Source: Acidobacteriota bacterium
GTDB taxonomy: Bacteria; Acidobacteriota; Thermoanaerobaculia; Multivoradales; Multivoraceae
Assembly (NCBI GenBank): GCA_026707545.1
Contig: JAPOWR010000001.1
Coordinates: 62,001-126,000 of the forward strand
DNA: 64,000 nucleotides
Direction: 5' to 3'
Notes under the pieces: model-generated
Databases searched by the model: none
What the model saw: only the letters and a program-made list of their open reading frames with translations
What the model was told of the DNA's origin: nothing
Translations under genes and position numbers: made by a program
Shown: in pieces, positions 45,515 to 55,749 of the stretch
Position numbering within the stretch: position 1 is the stretch's first letter
Layout: each line of letters opens with the position of its first letter

Positions 45515-46992
45515 GCGCGCCGGGACCGGAGACCGCAGTGCCGGTACGGGTCCGGGTGGCGCCGTCGCCGACCGGCGACCCCCACGTCGGCACCGCGTAT
45601 CAGGCGCTCGTGAACCTGGCCTTCGCGCGCAGCCGCGGCGGCGTGTTCGTACTGCGGATCGAGGACACGGACCGCGCCCGCTCGAGCCGCGAGTCGGAGG
45701 CGGCGATCCTCGACGCCCTGCGCTGGCTGGGCCTGGACTGGGACGAGGGCCCGTACCGGCAGAGCGAGCGGCTGGAGTTGTACCGCTCGGAGGTCGACCG
45801 TCTGCTCGCGGACGGCAGCGCCTACCGCTGCTTTTGCACCCGGGAGCGGCTCGACGAGATGCGCCGGGAGAACCGCGCGCAGCAGCGTTTCCCGGGCTAC
45901 GACCGCCGGTGCCGGGACCTGCCGGTCGCCGAGTCCGAGCGCCGAGCGGCCGCGGGAGAGCCCCACACGATCCGCCTGGCCATGCCGACCGAGGGCGAAT
46001 GCGTCATGCGGGACCGGCTACGCGGCGAGATCCGCCGCGAGTGGGAGCTGATCGACGACCAGGTGATCCTCAAGGCCGACGGCTATCCCACCTATCACCT
46101 CGCGTGCGTCGTCGACGACCACGCGATGGGGATCACCCACGTGATCCGCGGCGAGGAGTGGATCAACTCGCTGCCCAAGCACCTGCGGCTATACGAGGCA
46201 CTGGGCCACGAACCGCCGACCTTCTGCCACCTGCCGCTCCTGCGGAACAACGACGCGAACCGGTCGAAGCTCTCCAAGCGGCGCAACCCGACCTCCATCA
46301 CCTGGTTCCGGGACGCCGGTTTCCTGCCGGAGGCGCTGCTCAACTTCCTGGGGCTCATGGTGTCGAGCCGGGCCGAGGGCGAGGAGAAGTTCAGCCTGGA
46401 CCAGCTCGTGGACGGTTTCCGCCTGGACGACATCTCGCTCGGCGGCCCCGTCTTCGACCTCGACAAGCTGCGCTGGCTGAACGCCCGCTACCTGCGCGAG
46501 GACTATGACGCCGACGGCCTGGCGGACCTCGTGCGGGAATGGTCGATGGGGCGGGAACGGCTTTCCGCGATCGCCGCCCTCGCGCAGCCTCGCCTGGAGA
46601 CGCTCGGCGACTGGGGCCGGCTGACGAACTTCCTGTTCGTCGACGCGCCGGCCGTCGAGTCGGAGAAGCTGGCGGTCAAGGGTCTCGAAGAGGCTCAGGT
46701 CGCCGAGGCGTTTCAGTTCATGCTGTGGACGCTGGAGCGCGAGCAGGACTTCACTGCCGACGTCATCCAGGGCCACTTTCGGCGTCTGTCCGAAGCGCTT
46801 GGACTCAGCCTGCGCAACCTGACGCGCCCCTTCTACGTCGCCATGTCCGGCGAGACGGCCTCGCTGCCCCTGTTCCAGTCGATGGAGATCCTCGGTCCGG
46901 ACCTGGTGCGCGCCCGCATTCGCCGCGCCATCGAGGCGCTGGGCGGCATCTCCGGCAAGCGAATGAAGAAGCTGCAGAAGCGGTTCGAGGCG

Positions 46993-47004
<12 letters not shown>
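45511..47004 (+). CDS. gltX: Glutamyl-tRNA synthetase
   Basis: 497 residues, class I synthetase. The ATP motif is in [16 protein letters not shown] (HVGT for HIGH, as in Thermus-type GluRS) and the second signature is KLSKRRNP. Other hallmarks: [40 protein letters not shown] and HVIRGEEW. The anticodon-binding helical domain fills the last ~170 residues. It charges tRNA-Glu; since a GlnRS gene is adjacent, it may be a discriminating enzyme. It overlaps the TPR gene stop and runs 12 bp into the convergent glnS. Confidence 0.96.
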
Positions 47005-48693
<1,689 letters not shown>

Positions 48694-48703
48694 GGCGGCT
48701 TGG

Positions 48704-48722
48704 CCGCAGCGTATTGCTGCGG
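48704..48722 (-). other. Perfect inverted repeat in the glnS leader
   Basis: CCGCAGC (48704-48710) and GCTGCGG (48716-48722) are perfect complements around a 5-nt loop, ending 10 nt before the glnS ATG. No T-tract follows. It could influence ribosome access or end the upstream transcript. Confidence 0.4.
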
Positions 48723-48756
48723 AGCAGCGGAGGTTATCGCGCCCAGGCAGGCGTCA

Positions 48757-49476
48757 TCAGCCGTCGAAACGGTAGCCGAGCCCGTGCACCGTGACGATGA
48801 ACTCGGGCCGGCCCGGATTCGGTTCGATCTTCTGCCGCAGCGACGACACGTGGACATCGACGGTGCGGGTCGTCGGCGTCGCGTCGTAGCCCCAGACCTC
48901 GTCGAGCAGGCGGTCGCGGTCGTGAACCTGACCGCGGTGCTCGATCAGGTACCTGAGCAGGCGGTACTCGAGCGCCGAGCAGGCTACGTCGGTTTCGGCG
49001 CCGCCGTCATCGATGCGCCACACCTGGGCGCGGTCGAAGTCGACGCGGACGTTGCCGAAGCGGTAACCGCGGGGTGCGTCGGTCGCTGTTGGCGATGCCG
49101 GCGCTCCGTCCCGGCTTCGTCGCATCAGCGCCTCGATGCGGGCCAGCAGCTCCAGCGTCTCGAACGGCTTGGCGAGGTAGTCATCGGCGCCGAGCTTGAG
49201 CCCGAGGACGCGGTCGACGAGTTCGTTACGGGCGGTCAGCATCAGGATGGGGAGGTCGATCCCGTCCCGGCGGAGGTCCCGGCACACGTCGAAGCCGTTC
49301 TTGCCCGGCAGGTTGACGTCGAGCAGGACGACGTCGAAATCGCCGTCTCTGGCCAGCCGTTCGCCCGACGGGCCGTCGGCCGCGATGACGACCTCGTAGC
49401 CTTCCGCGGCCAGTCGGTCACGCAGGGTGCGGGCAAGGCTGGGTTCGTCCTCGACCAGGAGCAGGCGCGCGTTCAT
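48757..49476 (-). CDS. OmpR/PhoB-family response regulator
   Basis: 239 residues. Receiver domain: acidic pocket Glu9/Asp10 (LLLVEDEPS), phospho-acceptor Asp53 (VVLLDVNLPGKNG), Thr/Ala of MLTARNE and Lys of DDYLAKPFE. A winged-helix DNA-binding domain follows (ALEYRLLRYLIEHRGQV, LLDEVWGYDATPTTRTVDVHVSSLR, VHGLGYRF). Its start overlaps the stop of the sensor kinase gene (ATGA). Such regulators bind direct repeats; a suitable one lies between the kinase gene and the Spy-like gene. Confidence 0.93.
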   Translation of the reverse strand: MNARLLLVEDEPSLARTLRDRLAAEGYEVVIAADGPSGERLARDGDFDVVLLDVNLPGKNGFDVCRDLRRDGIDLPILMLTARNELVDRVLGLKLGADDYLAKPFETLELLARIEALMRRSRDGAPASPTATDAPRGYRFGNVRVDFDRAQVWRIDDGGAETDVACSALEYRLLRYLIEHRGQVHDRDRLLDEVWGYDATPTTRTVDVHVSSLRQKIEPNPGRPEFIVTVHGLGYRFDG

Positions 49477-51239
49477 GGAGTGTGCACCGGCAGCACGACG
49501 CGGAAGGTCGTGCGCCCGGGCTCGCTGTCCACGGTGATCGAACCGCCGTGCTCCTCTATCGTGTTGCGCGCGAGGCTCAGGCCCAGGCCCGAACCGGGAA
49601 GACCGCTCTCGGTCGCGGTGACGCCGCGGACGAAGGGATCGAAGATACGCCGCTGTTCGCCCTTCGGGATGCCGGGGCCGCGGTCGGTGACGGCCACGGT
49701 AACCCCACGTCCATCGGCGTCGGCGCTTGCATCGACTCTCACCCGCACCGCGCCGTCGGCGCCGCGGCCGTACTTGGCCGCGTTGTGCAGGAGGTTCATG
49801 AAGACGGTGATCAGGCCCTCGCGGTCGCCCCGGAGCGGGAGCAGATCGTCCAGCCCTTCCAACTCGAGTTGGACGCCGTTCTCCTCCAGAAACCACTTCG
49901 ACTCGGCGACTGTCGTGCGCAGCAGTTCGCCGAGGTCGATGTCGGCCGTGGCTTTCCGCGCCGTACTCCGGCCGATGCCGGCCCACTGGAGCGCCTGCTG
50001 AACCAGCCGCGACAGTCGGCGCTCCTCGCGTTCGATCAGCTCGCCGTAGCCACGGACATCATTGGACCGGTGGACGATCCCGCTCCGCAGGTTCTCGCCC
50101 GCCGAGCGGATCGCCTGGAGCGGCGTGTTCAGCTCGTGAGAAACCCCGGCGACGAAGTCGACCTGCTGGGCGGCCAGAGCCCGGGCGCGGCGGGCCGACA
50201 CGAGGACCAGGGCGAAGGCGACGCCGATCAGGAACAGGGCGCCCGAGCTGTGGTAGAGGTTGCGCCGGCGTGCCGCGCTGGTCGCGGCTTCAAGCGACCC
50301 TCTGCGGTGCGTGATGCGCACCAGCCAGGGTCCGCCGGGCTGCCCGAGCGCTGGTGGGCCGCGTTCTGCCCGTTCGCCGCGGCCGCGGCCGCCAGGCCCG
50401 AAACGACGGCGACTCTCGCGCCCGACCGCGCGGAATGCCGCGAACTCGATATCGGCCGGTCGCGCAGCCGCATTCGCGCCGTTCTCGGCCCGATCACCGG
50501 AGAGCGGATACAGGAGCCGGGGAGGGGAACTGGTCGTGTCGGTCACCGTGACCAGGTACGTGGGCGCAGCGCCCTCCGCGGCGGCGCCGAAGTGCCGCTC
50601 GATCAGCGCCGGCAGCATCTCTTCCTCGATCGTCGTGGTACTGAGAGTCGCCACGATGAGGCCCGCCGGACCGGGTGGCCCGCCCCGGCCGCGAGCCGGG
50701 ATCGGCATGACCAGTCTGTCTGTCCGCTGCGTCGGCGCTGAACTACCGGGTCGGCGCTGGAGACGGTCCAGTTCTTCGAGGACGTCAGGGTCCGTCTCGG
50801 CCTGGAGTTGGCCGCCGTCCTCGTCCAACCGGAAGACCCGGCGCGTCGAACGGCGGTCCGCGAACACGATACGCGTCCGGTCGAGGATGGCCGGAAAGTC
50901 GGCGCTTTCGCGCCAGTCCTGGAGAAGACGAGAGAGCGTGTCGGCGAGCAGTGCTGATCGTTCTTCGCCGCGGGCCGGGCGCGGACTGCTGGAAGTTGCC
51001 GCTCGCAGCAGGGTCAACTGGAGTTCAGACAGCTGGCCGTCGATGTCGTTGGCGAGCAGGCGGCTCGATTCCTCGAGGTTTGCCCGCATCCGCTGGTTTG
51101 CGGCGTCGCTGAGCGCACCGGTCCAATGGTACTGGAGTACCGCCAGCGCTGTCAGGAGGACGGTGGCGAGCAGAGCGATAACGAGCAGCCAGCGGTCGCT
51201 CGAGGCCTTTCCGCGGCCGGAGATGGGCCGAACAGCCAT
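49473..51239 (-). CDS. Sensor histidine kinase
   Basis: 588 residues. TM1 is about 17-40 (WLLVIALLATVLLTALAVLQY), then a ~240-residue periplasmic sensor region, TM2 near SSGALFLIGVAFALVLVSARRA, and a HisKA domain with the phospho-accepting His368 in GVSHELNTPLQAI. The HATPase region has N-box FMNLLHNAAKYG and G-boxes DRGPGIPKGE and GSGLGLSLARNTI. The periplasmic region has an Arg/Gly-rich stretch (GRGRGERAERG). Divergent from the Spy/CpxP-like gene, a likely target. Confidence 0.92.
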   Translation of the reverse strand: MAVRPISGRGKASSDRWLLVIALLATVLLTALAVLQYHWTGALSDAANQRMRANLEESSRLLANDIDGQLSELQLTLLRAATSSSPRPARGEERSALLADTLSRLLQDWRESADFPAILDRTRIVFADRRSTRRVFRLDEDGGQLQAETDPDVLEELDRLQRRPGSSAPTQRTDRLVMPIPARGRGGPPGPAGLIVATLSTTTIEEEMLPALIERHFGAAAEGAAPTYLVTVTDTTSSPPRLLYPLSGDRAENGANAAARPADIEFAAFRAVGRESRRRFGPGGRGRGERAERGPPALGQPGGPWLVRITHRRGSLEAATSAARRRNLYHSSGALFLIGVAFALVLVSARRARALAAQQVDFVAGVSHELNTPLQAIRSAGENLRSGIVHRSNDVRGYGELIEREERRLSRLVQQALQWAGIGRSTARKATADIDLGELLRTTVAESKWFLEENGVQLELEGLDDLLPLRGDREGLITVFMNLLHNAAKYGRGADGAVRVRVDASADADGRGVTVAVTDRGPGIPKGEQRRIFDPFVRGVTATESGLPGSGLGLSLARNTIEEHGGSITVDSEPGRTTFRVVLPVHTP

Positions 51240-51293
51240 GGGGAGTCAGTGTAGCTACAGCCAGGGCCGCGAAAACCGGGTCGGCGAGAGGCT

Positions 51294-51308
51294 TTACAAG
51301 CGTTACAA
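51294..51308. promoter_or_regulatory. CpxR-box-like direct repeat
   Basis: TTACAA occurs twice, at 51294-51299 and 51303-51308. On the minus strand this reads GTAAC-GCTT-GTAAA, close to the enterobacterial CpxR consensus GTAAA-N(4-8)-GTAAA. It lies in the 162-bp divergent region between the kinase gene and the Spy/CpxP-like gene, where a response regulator would control both directions. Confidence 0.5.
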
Positions 51309-51401
51309 ACATCTTGCACCGGCTTGATGACAGGCCGGGCCAGGGCTCCGTACTGTCTCTTCACGTTTGATCCCTCACACCCCTAAGAGGAGGTGCTCGA
51401 A

Positions 51402-51914
51402 ATGAAGACAACCCTGAACCGTTCGATCCGGATCGCCCGCATCCTGCTTCCCGCTCTGATCGTCGCGGCCGCGACTGGGTTCGCCGCGGCCGAAGAGGGC
51501 GAAGGTCGCCAGTCCAAGCGGAGTGCCCGCGGCGACTTCGCGGAGCGCGACGCCGAGCGCATGGCTCGAGTGCTCCAGTTGACGGAAGACCAGCAGGAGG
51601 AGTGGCGCCGTTTGCGCGAGGAGCACGAAGCGAGCGTGCGGCCTCTGATGCGTCAGATGCGCGACATCACTGAGCGTCTCGAGACCGAGGCGAACCTCAA
51701 GAACCCCGATCCGGCCCTCGTCGGCCAGTTGGAGCTCGACCGCCGTGCGGTGGCGCGTCAACTGAGAGACTCGAGAGTCCAGGTTCACGAGGATGCGACG
51801 CGGTTGCTCGACCGTGACCAGCGGATCCGCTGGGAGGCCCTGCAGGAGAATGGCCGCGGCGGCTTCCGGGGCCTCTTCGGCCCAGGCGGCCGTGGTCCTC
51901 GTCCCCGGCACTGA
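51402..51914 (+). CDS. Spy/CpxP-like periplasmic protein
   Basis: 170 residues. A signal peptide (LLPALIVAAATGFAAAEE) is followed by a charged alpha-helical protein with two LTxxQ-like motifs (LQLTEDQQEEWRRL and LLDRDQRIRWEAL), the Spy/CpxP signature, and a Gly/Arg-rich C-terminal tail (GGFRGLFGPGGRG). Family members are ATP-independent periplasmic chaperones or stress-sensing inhibitors of a sensor kinase. AGGAGG is 8 nt upstream of ATG 51402. Transcribed away from the two-component genes, like cpxP from cpxRA. Confidence 0.8.
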   Translation: MKTTLNRSIRIARILLPALIVAAATGFAAAEEGEGRQSKRSARGDFAERDAERMARVLQLTEDQQEEWRRLREEHEASVRPLMRQMRDITERLETEANLKNPDPALVGQLELDRRAVARQLRDSRVQVHEDATRLLDRDQRIRWEALQENGRGGFRGLFGPGGRGPRPRH

Positions 51915-51943
51915 ACGCGCGCAGAAACCAGCCTCCGTTCCAC

Positions 51944-51973
51944 GGGCGGGCGTCCTTCGGGCGCCCGCCCTTT
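51944..51973 (+). terminator. Strong intrinsic-terminator-like hairpin after the Spy-like gene
   Basis: GGGCGGGCG (51944-51952) pairs perfectly with CGCCCGCCC (51962-51970) around a region containing a CTTCGG tetraloop-type turn, followed by only TTT. Confidence 0.7.
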
Positions 51974-52050
51974 ACGTGGCGGGGAAGCTAGGATCGCGCC
52001 TCATCGATCAGTTCGGGCGGTGGGATTCTCCGCCTGGGGAGGTAGGTCTT

Positions 52051-52941
52051 ATGGCAGACGTTGCTTTCGTCGGACTCGGAGTCATGGGCTATCCGATGGC
52101 TGGCCACCTGGCGGCAGCGGGGCACCGTGTGACGGTGTACAACCGCACGGCGGAAAAGGCGGAGCGGTGGGTGGAGGAGCACGGCGGCAGGAGCGCGCCG
52201 ACCCCCGCCGAGGCCGCGGCGGGCGCGGAGTTCGTGTTCTGCTGCGTCGGCAACGACGACGACGTGCGGGCGGTGACGCTGGGATCCGGCGGCGCGCTAG
52301 AGGGGATGGCGGCCGACAGTGTCCTGGTCGACCATACGACGGCGTCGGCCCGCCTTGCCCGCGAGCTCGCGGGTGCCTGCACCGAGAAGGGCCTTGGCTT
52401 CCTCGACGCCCCGATCTCGGGTGGTCAGGCGGGCGCCGAGAACGCGGCGCTGACCGTCATGTGCGGCGGCGAACCGGCCGTCTTCGAGCGGGTGAACGCG
52501 GTCATCGACTGCTACAGCCGTGCCGTCACCCTCCTCGGTCCCGCCGGAAGCGGCCAGTTGACGAAGGCGGTCAACCAGCTCTGCATCGCCGGCATCGTTC
52601 AGGGCCTCTCCGAAGGCATCCACTTCGCGGAGAAGGCCGGCTTGGACCCGCTGGCCGTGATCGGAGCGATCTCGACAGGCGCCGCGGGTTCCTGGCAGAT
52701 GGACAACCGCGCCGAGACGATGGTCCAGGGCAAGTTCGAGTACGGCTTCGCGGTCCAGTGGATGCGCAAGGACCTCGGCATCGCGCTGGAGGAGGCGCGC
52801 AGCAACGGCGCTCACCTGCCCGTGGCCGCGCTCGTCGACCAGTTCTACAGCGAGGTCACCGCGCTCGGCGGTCTGCGCTGGGACACGTCGAGCCTGGTGG
52901 TGCGGCTGCGGGCGATGAGCGAGGGCGCGACGAGCTCCTAG
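52051..52941 (+). CDS. NAD-binding 3-hydroxyisobutyrate dehydrogenase-family protein
   Basis: 296 residues. N-terminal dinucleotide motif FVGLGVMGYPMAGHLAAAGH, the substrate motif DAPISGGQAGAENAALTVM, and the catalytic lysine in GSGQLTKAVNQL are all as in HIBADH/tartronate semialdehyde reductase family enzymes. It oxidises or reduces beta-hydroxyacids with NAD(P); the exact substrate (3-hydroxyisobutyrate, succinic semialdehyde, tartronate semialdehyde) is not decidable here. ATG 52051 has GGGGAGGTAG upstream. TAGGAT at 51989-51994 may be its -10. Confidence 0.9.
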   Translation: MADVAFVGLGVMGYPMAGHLAAAGHRVTVYNRTAEKAERWVEEHGGRSAPTPAEAAAGAEFVFCCVGNDDDVRAVTLGSGGALEGMAADSVLVDHTTASARLARELAGACTEKGLGFLDAPISGGQAGAENAALTVMCGGEPAVFERVNAVIDCYSRAVTLLGPAGSGQLTKAVNQLCIAGIVQGLSEGIHFAEKAGLDPLAVIGAISTGAAGSWQMDNRAETMVQGKFEYGFAVQWMRKDLGIALEEARSNGAHLPVAALVDQFYSEVTALGGLRWDTSSLVVRLRAMSEGATSS

Positions 52942-52975
52942 CGCTCGCCGTCCTGGCTTCTCTGGCGCGCCCCAG

Positions 52976-54376
52976 TCAGTTCTGCTTCTGCTCCTGGTCC
53001 TCGACCCGCTCCACGCGGGGGACCACGCCCATCAGGGGGCCGCGCGAAAACAGCGTCCCGAGCGGACCCTCGTCGGCATCCACGCCGGCGGGCAGGACTG
53101 GGGTCGTCAGCTCCACGTCCGCGCCCCGGCGCAGCAACGGGGCAGCGGCCGCGGCCGTGCCCGTGTTCAGCCAGTACCAGGCGCCGTCTTCGAGACCGTC
53201 GGCCTCCAACCGGCCAGACACCGAGGTGCCGTCCTCGTCGAAGCAGCCGGGCAGAAGCGCCACGATCAGGCCGTCCTCGCCCGCGTCAAGCGGATGACTC
53301 TCCGCATCGGCCTCGCCGCACGCCAGCCGTACCGTGGCTCGGCTGCCGTCCAGCGGACGGCCGACGATCCCGCCGCCGCCCTTCCAGTACGGCGCGACGT
53401 GCTCGCCTCCGCCCTCCAGGTCGACGAGATGCGGCACGATGCCCATGAACCCGGACTCGTCGTGGACCATCAGCGTGCCGTGCCATGCGTCCCGCACCGA
53501 TAGCACGAAGCGGCGGTCGCCGCTTGGGCGCGCGGTGACGCCGTTCGGCACGGGTGGCCTCAGCTCGGGATTCAGCGACTCCTCGCAGACCAAGGGTGCG
53601 ACGGCGACGTTGTGGTCGCCGTTGACCCAGTACCAGCCGTCGCCGTCGATGCCCTCGAAGGTCATCTCGCCGTCGATCGGCCGGCCGTCGTCGGTCGTGC
53701 ACACCGGCTGGCTGACCGTGCGCACGATCAGGCCGTCTTCGCCGGCGCGCTCGCGGCTCGTGTAGCTCTTTCCGCCGCACTCGATCCGGACCATTGCCGA
53801 CTCACCGTCGGCGGGCCTGACGGCGAACCCGCCTGTGCCGTGCCAGTACGGCGCCAGGCGGGACGGACACGCCGGCTCGGGCTCGGGCTCCGGCTCCGGC
53901 TCGGGTTCAGGCGGCGGCGGTTCTGGCGGCGCGCCACAGCCATCAGCGCCGCCGGGATACCCGTAGGACAGGTCGAATGCCTCCGCGAGGTTGCCTGCGA
54001 GATCCTTGATCGGGTTTGTCGAGGGCGGCGTGTAGACCAACCTCCAGACCTTCCGCACCTCCGACGGCGAAGGGAGTGGTGGACGCAGTTCCAACACCAG
54101 GGCACTGTCGCCGAACACGCCGTAGCCGATGCGTACTCCGCTCAAACCCCGGTCGACGTCGCATATCTTGAACTCGAAGGCATCTGTCCCGGGGACCGAG
54201 TCCCTGTCGAGAGGCTCGCTGGCGGCAATGACCCAATCACCGCGTCCTCCTGGCGTGACCGCGTACAGCGAGACGTTGCCCCCTATCGTGGGCGGCGTCG
54301 TGTCCTGCTGCGTCCATCCGGACGACGCCGAGCCCAGGAGGACTACCATCAGGCTGGCATGCGCTAGTCGGCCCAC
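52976..54376 (-). CDS. Secreted protein with Ig-like domain and two tandem uncharacterised repeats
   Basis: 466 residues from GTG 54374-54376, which overlaps the TAG of the upstream remnant (TAGTG) and has AGGAGG about 9 nt before it. Signal peptide (ASLMVVLLGSASSGWTQQ). Residues ~25-150 look like a bacterial Ig-like (SbsA-type) domain (TTPPTIGGNVSLYAVT, DLAGNLAEAF). A Pro/Glu-rich linker follows. Two copies of a ~90-residue module come next, recognised by APYW at the start, a RxxxGEDGLIV strand, and DGxWYWxN before a hydrophobic strand, each followed by a PVxPxGV/GIVP or GVVP segment. No known activity. It is convergent with the dehydrogenase. Confidence 0.75.
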   Translation of the reverse strand: MGRLAHASLMVVLLGSASSGWTQQDTTPPTIGGNVSLYAVTPGGRGDWVIAASEPLDRDSVPGTDAFEFKICDVDRGLSGVRIGYGVFGDSALVLELRPPLPSPSEVRKVWRLVYTPPSTNPIKDLAGNLAEAFDLSYGYPGGADGCGAPPEPPPPEPEPEPEPEPEPACPSRLAPYWHGTGGFAVRPADGESAMVRIECGGKSYTSRERAGEDGLIVRTVSQPVCTTDDGRPIDGEMTFEGIDGDGWYWVNGDHNVAVAPLVCEESLNPELRPPVPNGVTARPSGDRRFVLSVRDAWHGTLMVHDESGFMGIVPHLVDLEGGGEHVAPYWKGGGGIVGRPLDGSRATVRLACGEADAESHPLDAGEDGLIVALLPGCFDEDGTSVSGRLEADGLEDGAWYWLNTGTAAAAAPLLRRGADVELTTPVLPAGVDADEGPLGTLFSRGPLMGVVPRVERVEDQEQKQN

Positions 54377-54486
54377 TACACCTGCTCCTCCTGCACTTCG
54401 AGCCGCGGCACCACGGCCACCAGGGGGCCGCGGGTGAGCAGCGGCCCCAGAGGACCCTCCTCGGCGTGGTTCCGGTGCGTGTGCAT
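54376..54486 (-). pseudogene. 3' remnant of a paralogue of the downstream repeat protein (36-codon ORF)
   Basis: An ATG at 54484-54486 opens a 36-codon frame ending at TAG 54376-54378. The last 29 codons (EEGPLGPLLTRGPLVAVVPR, then LEVQEEQV) match the C-terminus of the downstream protein (DEGPLGTLFSRGPLMGVVPR). So a tandem copy of that gene once lay here, and only its tail survives. The tail still supplies the Shine-Dalgarno and overlapping stop for the next start, so it may be kept for coupling. From 54487 to 54688 I see nothing recognisable except the hairpin listed. Confidence 0.7.
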
Positions 54487-54662
54487 GAGATTCGGCGCCG
54501 GCTACTGCGGCCGAGCTCACTCATCCGACCCCTCAATAGTGTGACGCCCACGAGCGATCTTCTGGCGATCAAGCCAGAACGAAACGCGATGAATCAGGAA
54601 CGGGATCAGCCCACTCCGCCCTCGTCGCGGGGATTCGCAACCGAGGAAGTGGAGGAAGGGTT

Positions 54663-54680
54663 GGCCCCGGGTTTGGGGCC
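54663..54680 (-). terminator. GC-rich hairpin after the glycosylase gene
   Basis: GGCCCC (54663-54668) and GGGGCC (54675-54680) form a perfect 6-bp stem with a 6-nt loop, 8 nt beyond the minus-strand stop at 54689. There is no T-tract, so it is only a candidate. Confidence 0.3.
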
Positions 54681-54688
54681 GGGACAGA

Positions 54689-55321
54689 TCAGGACACGTT
54701 CGGGTCACCGGCGACGTAGAACCGCCAGAGTCGTTTCGGGGCTCGCGTGACGCCGATGCGGCCGCTACGTCCGGGGTTCGCAGGGGGCGGCGTACCGTCG
54801 TCGGCGATGTAGATCGGCAGACGCTGGCGGGGATGATTGGACGCGCCGACCAGGTCGTTTCCATCGTCGCGTCGGTCGAGGCCGAAGGCCTGACACAGGC
54901 GGGCGGGGCCTGAGCAGAGATCGACGGCAAGGAACGGCCGTGTGGAACGCCGGCGGCTGGCCGCGTTGCGTGCCCGGCGCATGATGCCGACGCCAGCGAG
55001 CGGTGCGGCCGCGCGCAGCAGGACGGCGGAGCACGCGCCGTCTTCGCCGCAGACGACGTTGGCGCAGTGGTGCATGCCGTAGGTGAAGTAGACGTAGAGT
55101 TTCCCGGGTGGCCCGAACATCGTTCGCGTACGGTCCGTAGGGCCCCGGTAGCCGTGGCTGGAGGGATCGTTCGCGCCCTCGTAGGCCTCGACTTCGACGA
55201 TCCGCGCGGCGCGCCGGCCGCGGACGAGGACTTTGTTCAGGAGCTGCGGCGCGACGTCGAGCGCGGTGGGGCGGTAGAACGAGCGGGAGAGCAGCGAGAG
55301 GCGGGAAGAGCCCGTGCTCAG
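54689..55321 (-). CDS. DNA-3-methyladenine glycosylase (AAG/MPG family)
   Basis: About 210 residues. Motifs of the alkyladenine glycosylase fold: LLNKVLVRG, VEVEAYEGANDPSSHGYRGP (catalytic Glu in EVEAYEG), RTRTMFGPPGKLYVYFTYGMHHCANVV, and VDLCSGPARLCQAFGLD. It excises alkylated or deaminated purines for base-excision repair. No ATG, GTG or TTG is present between the upstream gene's stop and the first conserved residues; the likely start is CTG 55319-55321, overlapping that stop (CTGA). Downstream partner of the thioesterase and prolyl oligopeptidase genes. Confidence 0.85.
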   Translation of the reverse strand: MSTGSSRLSLLSRSFYRPTALDVAPQLLNKVLVRGRRAARIVEVEAYEGANDPSSHGYRGPTDRTRTMFGPPGKLYVYFTYGMHHCANVVCGEDGACSAVLLRAAAPLAGVGIMRRARNAASRRRSTRPFLAVDLCSGPARLCQAFGLDRRDDGNDLVGASNHPRQRLPIYIADDGTPPPANPGRSGRIGVTRAPKRLWRFYVAGDPNVS

Positions 55322-55734
55322 ACCGGCACCTCGTCCAGGTTCGTCTCGGGCCCCATGTAGGCCCGGATCTCCGGAGGGGTTTCCTGCTTCGTGTAGTCGG
55401 GCACCTTCACGCTGACGTAGACGACCTCGCCGGTGAAGATGGGTCGTCCTTCGTGAGTGCCCCGGTAACCGAGGATCCAGGAAGTCCGTCCCCAGTGCTT
55501 GATGGCGAGGTCGATGTCGAGCAGGTCGCCGTCGGTGACCGAGCCGAGGAAGTCGATCGTCGTGCGGCGAAGCATCATGTCCCAACCGAGACTGTTGCGG
55601 AGCTCCCGGATCGGCAGCAGCCAGGTCTCCATGGCGTCGTCCATGTAGGCCATGTAGTGGGCGTTGAAGACGACCCCCTGCTTGTCGACCTCACCGTAGC
55701 GGACGCGGATCGTGTGGCGGTAGGGCGTGGTCAT
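55318..55734 (-). CDS. Acyl-CoA thioesterase (4-hydroxybenzoyl-CoA thioesterase family)
   Basis: 138 residues, single hot-dog domain. IRVRYGEVDKQGVVFNAHYMAYMDDA contains the conserved Asp and the Tyr/His-bearing helix of 4HBT/YbgC enzymes (asterisk residue Asp in GEVDKQG). It hydrolyses acyl-CoA thioesters. It lies 15 bp after the prolyl oligopeptidase gene on the same strand, and its stop overlaps the glycosylase start. Confidence 0.88.
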   Translation of the reverse strand: MTTPYRHTIRVRYGEVDKQGVVFNAHYMAYMDDAMETWLLPIRELRNSLGWDMMLRRTTIDFLGSVTDGDLLDIDLAIKHWGRTSWILGYRGTHEGRPIFTGEVVYVSVKVPDYTKQETPPEIRAYMGPETNLDEVPV

Positions 55735-55749
55735 CGAGCCCGTGGCGAT

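Noticed and set aside
45540..45600. HVGT instead of HIGH in GluRS, suspected as a defect
   Set aside because: The same variant is found in Thermus-type GluRS, and the other signatures are intact.
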